In this document: one piece after another, positions 24,001 to 36,000 of the stretch
Layout: each line of letters starts with the position of its first letter
Position numbering within the stretch: the first letter of the stretch is position 1
NCBI GenBank assembly: GCA_017506865.1
Contig: JAFCMP010000212.1
Span: 806,001 to 870,000, forward strand
DNA from: Tribonema minus
Taxonomy: Eukaryota; Sar; Xanthophyceae; Tribonematales; Tribonemataceae
DNA: 64,000 nucleotides
Direction: 5' to 3'
The notes under the pieces: model-generated
The model's database searches: none
Told to the model about the DNA's origin: nothing
Seen by the model: only the letters and a program-made list of their open reading frames with translations
Program-made: the position numbers and the translations under genes

Positions 24001-27000
24001 TCACTTGACATGCATATATCGCTGTGGTTCCTACAATAAGTCAGGCAAACTTGTCCTTATGCCATGTGGTGCGCGCTTGCACAGATTGGCGGCGATGCAG
24101 GCTGCGCAAGCGGAACGGGACGCTCTCCAATCAGACAAGTTGAAGTTACGAGGGGAGCTGTTGAAGCTCAAGCATACTCAATCTGACATCAAACAGCAAG
24201 CGCCAGGTAGCCCTCGCCGACCGCTCAATCAGCAGCAGCACGAACACAGCGGTGGCGACAACAGTGGCATGCAGGAAGGTGGCCAGGAGCGGGATGCCAC
24301 AGGTACTTGCTGCACTGTAACGCATACATGATATGATACTACTGTAGATATGGTGGCACTGTTTGACTCGTGGCCAATGACCGCAGCAGCTGCGACCACG
24401 TTTATTGTTGGGAGGCACTGGCAACTCGCCACACCTTGTCACCTGCAGCTCTATGATCTTTTGATTCGTTTCATAATGCATTGAGTGTGCTCCGTGCTGC
24501 CAACTGCCAATGATGGTACCTACTAGTAATGCTGCATACACATCATTGGTATCGTTCATTGCACAAGTGAGTAGGACATTCAATCAGTGAATCTTGGACA
24601 CCTTCTCTTTGTGTCAGTACAACACCACACGCGCCAAAGTGTCAGGCCAGAAGCACCTCATTGGCCTGAGGTGCAGCAGCTTCTGGCATCGGAATGACTG
24701 TTGCTTCATGCACCGGCTTGCTCCGATGAGCACGCCAGCACTGCAGGTTGAATTGTCCACCTTTGCAGGCGCAGCTGCATGCACCAGGCGCCGTCTTAGG
24801 CTGCATTTTCGCTGGAGCACTAAGTTTACTGACGCCTGCGTGTGCTTGTATGATGTGTCTGCAGACCATCGCGCTGCTGCAACAGCTGCGGAGATCGCGC
24901 GTCTGGCATCGCGGGTTGAGGACCTCTCCCAGGAACTCGCCGAGGAACAAGCGAGGAACACCAGAACAATCGCGGAATTAGAGCGGCAGTCGCAGGACTC
25001 ACGCGCGGCTCACCGCACCACAGTTGCGGCCACTGCACAACAGCTGCAGGTGGGCGTAAGATTGTGTTTGTACTATTTGAATCATTTGGTTTAACAAGTA
25101 CTTGTCGTTCATTGTCGCTTGGGGCGCAAACACGCGCAGAGGTGATGTCAAGCTCGCTGCCTGAATCAAAATGTACCGTGCAACAACGTGACTCAATGCG
25201 CTTTGACAATGACTTCCAAACGGCGTGTATATGTGGACTTGCAAGTACTGCAAACAAAGTTTTTCGCCTCTCAAACAAAAGTAATAACGTACTGCAAACA
25301 TGTGCTGCGTACTACTCTTGTGTTTTGGGGTATGCGGAGTGCCACAGGAGACCATTGGCACTGGTGTGAATGAACCCAAGCATGCATTGAGAAGCAAGTG
25401 CGAACAGTGATGCCTGGCAGTGGCTCGAAGGCCCATGATGTCACTGAGCCCATGCAGCAGCGGCATAGCGTGTTTTGATGGAATGCAAGCAGCGCTCGCA
25501 TTCACATGTGCGCGGCGTACAGTCACCACAGCGACAGACAGTACGCAAGGCAATGTGCAATCTCAAATTGAAGTGATGGCTACTTTGTGTTTTGTCGTGT
25601 AGACAGGTTGATGCCCAATGGGTTTCAGGATGCAGCTGTGTAACTCTAAATACTTTGATACACAACATTTCACATCAAGATCATGCCAATTATGCTGTTC
25701 CGTGTGTGGTATCCAGGAGCTGGAAACTGCCCAAAAGGCGTCCATCGCTGCCCTCAGTGATGCTCTGCGACAAGCAAAGGCCAGAGCAGCGAAGGTACAT
25801 AAGTAAAGTGTCGGTAATGTACTTAGTTGCCCCCCTGCTGAATGCCCACTTGCAGCAGTAGGTTGAGCCGCCAGACAGCGGGGCATTTGTGTGCTGTATG
25901 TGTGTATGTGTGCATATGCATATAAGCCTGTATTATATTACAAGCATGAACAGTACAATTGTCGTGCAGCGTCTCTCTGTGCCCCGTCAAGATGGCCAGT
26001 TGTCACATGGCTGCCGGCAGAGCAGCATTGGTGTCATCTCTGCGGAGTGCACCTCTGTTATTGTTGTTGACTATCATCAGCACGAACGCATCATGCGCCA
26101 GTCATGAGGGCTCATGGAGTCCACGCAAGTGCTACAACAATCAATCACAACATGATATGGTGCAGCAAGGGGGAAGTACATGCACACCAAGCCTCTGCCA
26201 AGAAGGTAGGTTCAGAGGCACAGCCTTCGCCCTGACACTGGGGCTGCCAAAAAATCCTGCTGGATATCAGACCAGCATCTGGCATGAGCATGACTTTAAG
26301 ACAGAGCCATGAGTGACTGCTGCTGGGGCCTCATGCAGCGCCATGCTGACGTGACGTTAGGGTTAGGGGTTAGCAATAGGGTTGGGGTTAGGGTTACGTC
26401 GTATCAGCTCAAGTCAGCCTGCTTGAGACTGCCGACACTGTGGGTGAAGGCGAGACAAGGGACAAACAAACAGCCAGCAGTACTTTGCCGCAATCTGTCA
26501 CAAGACTGTGGGGGATGTGGATGAGCGTTAGCTGCTGCACAATTTGCACCCAGTAGTGCAATCAATGATGACTCTTGCATGAATTTAAGCTCGACTGCCG
26601 CTATCACTATCACGTGGTGGGCCATCAAATGCACACATGTCATGTCTGCTGCTGACTGCATCTCTGTCATGTGTGCTCCTGCTGCATGGCTGCTGCTAGG
26701 CCCTGTGCCCGCAATGTCGCCAGCGAAAGGGCGCTGCGCTGCCCTCGAGGCAGCAGCCCAGCGGTGCCACCACTGCATCATCACGTGCAAGGTATGGTGG
26801 CACCCATACCACTGCATGCGTCCACATGAAGTATCGCTACGTACTAACATAGTAGCAGCTGCGCGATTCGTGGGACTAGAAACAGATGAGTGCATGATGA
26901 TTCCACGCTGTCGTGTACTCGGCACACAATGCGGAGTTGTGACACATAACGCGTCAGGGCACACATTTTCCCTGAAGATTCACTGACTCCACACTAAATG

Positions 27001-30000
27001 TGCTACACAACAGTTGTGGACACGCTGGCATGCTGACGCGTGCACGACATGGCTTTCACCGCCGTGAACAGCGTTGCCGGCCATACATGTAGTGAGGTCT
27101 GCCGTGCCACGCCCAGAGCCGTCAACTGCGATGTACAGTCGTTGCGGCAACCTTTGCTATGGTTGCAGCTGCTTCCTTGACGATTGCAGCCCCACAATTG
27201 CAGCCACAAAATCAGTAGCACAATGACTGCAGGGTGTGCGCAGTTATGTTCTGGCACTTCTGCTCTAACCCTAACCCTAACCCTAAGGAGAGTGTGGGCA
27301 TGACATTGGTGGAACGCCTTCAGCTCTGTGGATAATGCACATCTATGTTGTACAACCTGTGTTGTCCACAAGGCAAATACGTTTGATACGAGGAAGGAAA
27401 AACCTATGTTGATGCACGTGTCACATGCGTATCGATACTGTTGTGCATTCCGTGCAGATCCTCCACTGGCAAGCCGCAAGCACAGGCGCCATCGCAGCAG
27501 TGCTCTGTGTCTGCGCACCAAGAACTCATGGGGCTCCTGGCCGCGAGCGATGCAGAACGGTTGCAGGCAAGCAGAACGTCGGAACATTTGGTCTCCACCA
27601 CAGAAGATGGCTCAAAGTGCCACAGCTATGAACTTCGCTAAACAAGATGGAGCAACACAGCACAGCAATCTTGAGTGAACCCATTTGGATTCTGGCGAGC
27701 ATGTCAAGTACGGCTGCCAAGTCTACACCCAGAGTGCCATCAGGAAAGTTTGGTGTCAAGTCAGGGCATGCTCCACACATCTGCCTGATGGTGCATGTTA
27801 GCATGTAACCGGTCAACGCATGGCATACAAGCGTATACTTCAAGTAATCATGTATTTTGATGTAGGCGCCCTAGCCACACATGCTTGCAAGTTCGTGCAA
27901 GCAATACACCTGATATGTACTTGTTCATTGTATCACAGCCCAGCCTGCGTTTGTTAAAGCAACTTGGTGTGGCTCTGTGTGACAGGTCAAGGCCGACCTC
28001 GACTCTGCAAGGTATCAGGCCAAGTCGCTGTCTGCGCAGTTAGCAGCGGCTGAAAGGCACAGCCACGCTGCCACTGCAGTGGCTGGGCCAGCGCAGGTCA
28101 CAGCACATGAAGCAGATCAAGACGGTCAGAGTCACAGGTACTGACTGTATGTCAACATTGCATACTCATTCCCAAGGTTTCCTTGTGACTAACATGTGTC
28201 ACCGGAGTGGTATTGCGGGACCAAAACCTCATTTCTGACCTCTGGCAGAAGAGATGCATGCCAACGTGCAATGGTGTCACGTATTTCTAATATTCCATTG
28301 TAGATCGAACTCTGCATGTCCGCCACAACACACCATCATGTCAACTTCAACTCTAAGCTTGCCTGGTGGTGAGGGGTCAGCTCTACACCTTGCATGAGAG
28401 TGGTCTTCGACAAGCAGGAATGCCAAATCGTCGAGAAAAATTTACTTGAACAGTTCATTTGACGATGCATAGACCAATGCAAGGCGACCAAAAGTGCTGC
28501 ATCCAAAGTGTTGTGTTCTGCTGCGTACATGGACATGGCCATTGGTGTCATGAACGACATTGTTGCGCGTGTTGAGATGCTGCAACGCGTCGGTTGCTCT
28601 ACAATGTGCAAGTTTTTATGCCAGTCTATGCACTGTGCACTTGTTGGTTGTGCTTGCAGTGATGCATCAACGCTTTTGCCAAGCGCATGCAGCCTGCCAG
28701 ATGCGCGCAAAACGGAGCACTTTGCCACGTACTGTGCTTCCATCAGTGCGGTTGACATTGCTCCGACAAGCTTTATGCCCGACCCCGTTTTCAGCTGCCT
28801 TGACTGCCTTGCTGTGTTTCGCTTGCTGCCTATTGAACTTGTGATCACAGCGGCAGTAGTGGCGGCGACACCTCACTGATGGCATCGCTTGTGCTGCAAC
28901 GCGCCAAAGCGTTGGCTGCGGAAGAGGAAATTGCCAGGCTGCATGCAGTGGCAGAAGACCGGGAGGTACGCACTGCACTGCTGAAGAGCGCCTTCTCTAC
29001 TTAAGTGTTATGTATGCATTGGCGGCGACGCTTGCGCAGCTGCATCGCAATCACATAGGCACATTGCAGGGCCAGCACCCCTGTCTTTTTTTGCTTTGGT
29101 GCCACCTGACATCTTCTGCTTCAGCGCAAGAGGTGCAGTGTGTTAGCTCTGATGCAAAAGTACATGAGCTGGTCGCAGTGCCGCGACGGCCAACGGTCGT
29201 GGCTGTGCACTGGAGGCGTGACTGGTGTAGTGGTGCGATGCCTGTTCAATCCCTACACGAATGCCCCACATACATCACACCTCATAACCAGCATGCAGCA
29301 GCGCATGACTGCAGCTCAAAGGCTGCCCTTTCACCGAGGCTTTCAGTGCATCGATAGCACCACCAAGCCTCACAGTATGCAGTACACCCAAGTACCGCAG
29401 TGTTCCAATGTCATACCTTCTTGTACTCATGCCAATCCTGTCCGTCTGGCTCTTGCTGCACCTCAGGAGACGCGCTTGCAGGTGGAGCATGAGCTCTCTG
29501 CACTGCGGTTGAAGTTCGCGCGCGGGAAGTTCTCAGCGGCGACGCCACCTGCACAGGAGCTCCTGGAGCAGCTCGCCGAGATGAGGCGGTCTGCCAAGGC
29601 TGAGGTGCGTGGTTCGTTGAAACACTATACTTCGAAGTACAGTTCTTAGCGCACATTGCAGGGACATGCGGGGATGTACCCCGTGTTGATGGATTTCACT
29701 ATGCTTGCAGCCATGTATTGAAATCAAGGTTCAACGCAACGGGGGCAGCGTCAGTCGACAAAAGTGTCAATACCGGTTACGACACCTGCTGGTTCATTGT
29801 TCCCCAATGGGCGCTGCTTTCAGCTTTATCAAAACAGAGGTCAATTCCTTGATTTGCGCACTTGAGCCATGCTGAGCCCTTGCTTGATATGCCAGGTCTA
29901 TAATATCCGCTAAGAGCTTACAGAATTCTTTTTTCGACTAGTGGATACGGTGATACTGTTTGACTCGTGGCCAATTGCTGCAGCAGTGGCGACCACGGTT

Positions 30001-33000
30001 ATTGGTGGAAGGCACTTGCGGCTAACCATCCCTTGTCACCCAGAGCTCTACGATCTTTTGATTCGTTTTCATATCCACATATTGCCCAGATTGCAGCTGC
30101 ATTTGACTGCAGCAGTGCATTCGCACTGGTGATGGCACATTCATATGTGCAATTGTATCTTCGTGCACCGGCTGTGCTGTTCACAAGGCGCCTTGCACTA
30201 CCCGCTGCGCATTGTCATGATGTGACATGAAGTGTGGTGGTGCTACCCACTTCAGGGTTAGGGCTAGGGTTAGGGTTAGGGTTAGGGTTAGGGTTAGGGT
30301 TAGCCACACATGGCCCACCGTGCAGGGTGTCTCCTCCAAAGCCATCGCTGTCGTGAACCGTCCGCATCGCTGCACGGCCGGACAAGAAGCGCAATGCACT
30401 GGGCGGGCCTGCATAATTTTTTTTATTCGTGCACCGCACTGCGCTTCCTTTCTGATATCGCGTCTCTGTGCGCTAGCTACCTGCCTCAATTGCATCAGCT
30501 ATTGATGCATAAGGTACTCTGCGCTCACCCCCACTTCATGGCATTGATATGCAGGCGACCAAGCTGCGGTCGCAGCTAGCCGCAGCATCAGCAGCGCTGA
30601 AAGCCAAGCCCACCAAAGCTGACATGGAGGCACTCGTGCAGGAGGTGGATCAAGCCAGAGCTGCGCTCGCTGGTGCTCGAGCTGAGGTCAGCACCATGAC
30701 CAATGCAACCCGAAAACCTGTCGCTTGAAGTACATACTTGAAGTATACGTAGCTGCGTGCGCATCTCATATAGCCTCGCTTACTGGTGCTCGAGCTGAGG
30801 TCGGCACCATCGCCAATGCAACCTTGCAAACCTCCTTGAAGTACACATTTGAAGTATACGTAGCTGCGGGTGCATGTTATACAGACTGGCTCGCTGGTGC
30901 TCGAGTGAGATTAGCACCATCACCAATGCCACATGAAAACCTGTAACTTGAAGTGCATACTTCTATTTGAAGTATACATAGCTGCGGATGCATCTCATAG
31001 AGCCTCGGCTTTAGATCTCACATGATGGCACCATCACCAGTGCAAACCTGGAAGTGACTCGAAGTATATGAAAATGTTTTTGTAGCTGCGGGTGCATCTC
31101 CTAGAGGCTTTGCTTTTGATCTTATCACCTGCGCATGCATGACCATTACTAGACGTGGCCTCTTGCTGCTGCCATATTGGCGGTACATTCATGTCCTGAC
31201 GGTCTATTAAAACTCTTTCATGACATTGTTGGCCTGCACTTGCATGTGCAGGTTGAATGTAGGGCACGCACCACAGCAGCACTCATCCTTGTGCCAAATT
31301 TGCATGATTGTTGAGCTTGCACGTGCAGGTTGAACGCAGGGCACGCACCACAGCAGTGCTCAGGGGGGCCCAGCTGGCCGAGGAGGCAAAGGTGACAGCG
31401 CTCAAGTCAAGGATGCAGGAGCTCGAGCTGCAGCTGCAGCAGTCGCAGCGGGACGTGCAGGCCAAGGTGATGTCGAGTTGCAACTGCTGAATCACGCGTT
31501 TGCTCTGGATCGGGACTAGACTAGTGGGCTCAATCTGCAGCGCGCCATGATGTGCCATTGCTTGCCCAATGCACTCCGCCTTTGGCACTGCGAGTCCAGG
31601 TGTTTCTCTGCTCTTTTTAAAAGACTAGGTCGGTTTCTTCGGATTCTCATGGTTTCATCAGAGCGACAGCTAGGCACCATGAAGTGTTGGTGGGGGGAGG
31701 GGGGGGAGGAGGCAGGAGTCGGGGTTAATTTGAGTGCATTAAGGCTGTTCGAGGATTGGCGTCGGCGTTGGTACCTGCTAATGCGGCAAATATGGGCTTA
31801 ATTACTTTAGAGCAGCTGCGTGCATGGGCATATTGGATCTGTAGGGCACAGGAGCACCCAAAAATTGAACGTATTCCAACCTTACTGAGCTGCTATGCTG
31901 GCACCATGACTCTGACTGCAAGCTTTTCAAGCACTATTGACTGTACTTTGCAGGCAGCACTGGCAGCCACTGCACTGCCACGCAGGACCAGTCAGTGTCA
32001 GTCCTCCGATTGGATTTGCATTTGCATTCGAGCTGCTCATTCCGCAGCTTGCCATGTGGCGACCTGCAAAAGACTCGCGCAGCAAGGGGCCACAAGTCGC
32101 TCGCAAGTGTTGAATCTCGGCATGACTGCGATTCTCACGAGAACGTACCAGACTCGCACGAACCACATATAGTCTACTGTACCTATGCTGATGCAGCGAC
32201 ATGCGCTGATTACACCCGCGGCGAATGTGCGTGGTCTGCCCCGTTGTGTTGTGAGTAATTCGCAAGTGATGAATCATGGCTTGACTAAAATTTCAACGAG
32301 AACGTACCAGACACACACTCATCACATATAGTCTACCGTACCGATATGCGCTGATTACACCCATTGCCCGTGCGGCGAACGTGCGTGGTGTGCCTCGTTG
32401 CGTGCGCGCAGACCTCTCTGGAGGCAGACCTGAACATAAAGTCTACTGTATATGCTGATGCGGCGACATTTGCTGTTTACACCCATTGCGCATGCGGCGA
32501 ACGTGCGTGGTGTGCCTCGTTGCGTGCGCGCAGACCTCTCTGGTGGTAAGCGAAGTCGCTCGCAAGTGATGTGACAACAATACTTGTAGGAACGCAGCAG
32601 ACACATGCATGCAACAACACGGTCAAGCAACATTGTGTACGCTTCAAGCTACATGTGCTGATTAAACCTGTTGCGCATACGGCGCATGCGCACGATATGC
32701 TTCATTGCGTGCATGCAGACCTCACTGGTGTCAGACCTAAAGCGCAAGCGCGAGGAGCTGGAAGCGTCGCTCGCCGCAGCGACAGCGCACGCGCGCGCCA
32801 CCTCGGTTGCGCGCGGCGGCTTTGCATCTGCGGAGGAGGCGACGGCCCTCAAGGACAAATTGAAGGCGCTGACGACGGAGAGGGGCAGGCTCAGGACGCA
32901 GGTGCCCACTGATAATATTAATGATTGCAGTACGCGCATTCAAGAGCGCGATCACTAGCTGCCGAACCTCTGTGATGGGCTGCCGGCTGGAGCTGGCATA

Positions 33001-36000
33001 GAACACGTGCGAGCTTTCCATGCTGGACACTCATGCCTCGAACGTTAAAAAGCTTGCACGCAGAAGTCTTTTTGGCTACTGTGGATATGGTGGCGCTGTT
33101 TGACTCGTGGCCAATTGCCGCAGCAGCGGCGACCACGGTTATTGGCGGAAGGCACTTGCGGCTAACCACACCTTGTCACCAAGAGCTCTACGATCTTTTG
33201 ATTTGTGACCATCAATGGTACAATAATTGCATGCAGTGCCTAGTCTGATGACGATGCTGCGGCGACATCACATTGCTGTGCAATGTAACTGCGCTCCGCT
33301 GAGCTCAATCTGATGCCGAAACAGCGATGGCCTGCATGCACGATGCCTGACTGCTTGCTCTATACATGGCTGCACCTTCCAATTACTCAACTATTACTGC
33401 CATGTGTTTGTGTGGGCGCACCATGTGTGACTTGGTGGCAGGTGGCGGAATTGAAAGCTTCATGTGGTGCGGAGCAGCAAAAAGCTGCCGAGTCGGCCGC
33501 AGAAGCCGAGCAGCTGCGGGCAAAGGTCAAGGCACTGGAGAAGAAGGTAAGCAGCAAGGTCTGCATGATGTGTATGAGTGAGACGCATTGCTACTTCTAT
33601 AAAGTTTGCACACAGAAGTCTTCTGACTACTGTGGATATGATGGCACTGTTTGACTCGTGGCCAATGACTGCAGCAGCGGCGACCACAGTTATTGGTGGA
33701 AAGCACTTGCGGCTAACCATCCCTTGTCACCTAGAGCTCTACGATTATTTGATTCGTTTCCATGAGTAATACGGCCATGGCACATTCAAGTCCGTCACTG
33801 CTTGCGTATGACCCCAGTATTGACAGACTCAGTCCCCAATGCAGGCAAGCAGGTGGCATGCAGGCACATTGCGCCTTGTTCACAATTGAATTATGGGCCA
33901 ACGTCTGCCTCAGCCCACCATGTTGACGTTTTGAGACCAGAAGTCACGGAGTTCAAGCCCATTCTGCCTGTCAATGTCAATGCTACAGCGCCAATCCGCA
34001 AGGCCTACAATGCAGGGGGCAGAAGCGTTTGACGTGGCCGGTTAGGTGCCTTCGTGCAGCACATTCTTGCTGCTACATACACCATATCTGTCGCTCTGGC
34101 ACGCTCTAGCTGTACACGCCCAACTAGCCTTGTACAGCATACATAGCATCATGCTGTACACCGCCCCCTGGCTCTTGGAAGATGGGTGGGGTGGGCGTTG
34201 CCATGTGCATCGACAACGTTGAGAACCACAAAGGCCATCTGTGGCTGAGCGCGCTGTGTCAAGCTGAAGTGTGACATTGACAGTACCAATGCTGTTGACG
34301 AACACTCGCCACCATTTGGTGCCCGTGCTGCCTGCAGGTTGCAGGTCTGATGAGCGATGTGTCAGCCAAGGCACGACACTCTGCCACCATTGAACATGAG
34401 GTAAGGTGTTTGTAGCATCTCAGAGATGCATTCCGATGCCTTTGCCCGTCACTCTGCTGTGTCACTGTTGCTGGGTGGTGTCTTGTGGATTGAGCCCAAG
34501 CACGCGCCTGCAGTTGCTGATGCGAGACGACACGCATACATACATACCCGGGCGCTCAGCAAGAAGATCTTTGTCGTACCTATAGCCCCAGCATGGTTGC
34601 CTTACATGCAGGAAAAGCTGACGCGGCCACAACAACTGCATCAGTGCCCTCGGATGCAAGTGAACCGAGCATAGATGACTTCAAGAGAGAGAGCCTTGTC
34701 CTGGGCCCAAGAGTTGTTGTATACCCTGGTGTAGCTCATTTGTTTGTTCCGATGGCCACCGATGGCTGGCTCCATATAAAAGCTCTCATTGCACCTTATG
34801 TGGAACGTGTGGTGAAGTGCTGTGCTCGGAGAGGGCTTGTGCCTTACTGCAACTGCAACTATTGTGTGTGCTGCTGCATGTCACTGCAGATGGCAGCTCT
34901 CAACCAGGAGTTCCTGCAGCACAAAGCCGCCGTGGCAGCCTGGCAGCAGGTACGCACACACAGGCCAATGCAATGTGGCAAGCTGCCTGATCGCATCATG
35001 AAATGGTGTGGAAGGCAGCAGCATTAACTGCAAAGAGGAAAAAGCCCCTCCGCGTTCAAACATGCCCCTCTTCTGGACCACACTTTGAAACTGTGAAATC
35101 GGAGGATGCGAAACCAGGAGATCAAACGTCGATGAAGCTTTGAACTTTACTTGCATGCAGCCATTGCCTTCAAGCATCAAAATTACTTCAGTGGGCATAC
35201 ATCAGCGTTGTGCCAGAAAGCCGGTACATCAAGGGTACAACAAGAGCATAATGCAGAGCTCTACAATCTTTTGATTCATTTCCATGTTCGCTCATGGACA
35301 GTCAAGGCTACGTGTGAACAAAGTCAATTTTGAACAAGCAGATTGACGTCAAGCTGCAGGATTCAATGAGTACAGCAGATGTTTCACCGCTGTGAGTTTA
35401 CTAGGCACGTTGCCTATGCATACCATGAACTGCTGGCAGGGGGTTGCACGACATTGTGGCACTACCACTGTGCAGCCCCACCTTGTGAGTGTGAGCACAG
35501 ACAATTCTGCGCACTTCAAAAAGACTTTCCATGCGTATACTTCGCAGCAGCAACCGAGGTATTGGATTCATAGCTGTTGTTAAGTTGGTGTCTCGCATGA
35601 CATGCACGCACCATCAGTCATGCTGAGACCATGATTTGGCAAGCACTGCACTGCCGGCATTCTCTGACTGAATCACGGATTCTCTTCACAGTGCTGAAAC
35701 GTAATGCAACTTCAGCTAGCACAATGTGTTCGGCTTCAACTTCAACACTTAAAGCCTGCGCACGGCATCATGTCCCGTCACCGTTCACGACAGCCGTTAA
35801 TGCGCTCACTCAAGTGCCTGTCGAAATATTAACTCCGGCGCACGACATCATGTGCCCTCTCCGTTCACGACTGCCATCAGTTCGCTCACTCACGCGAGTG
35901 CCCATCACGCAGGACGCGCACGCGAGCCTGCAAGAGAGCGACCAAGAGGCGGGCCTGTGCCAGCGCGCCACGCACGCCATTGCGCAAAAACTCTCCGCCC

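Noticed and set aside
30254-30303. True chromosome end
   Set aside because: The telomere-like array is short, imperfect and has exons of one gene on both sides.
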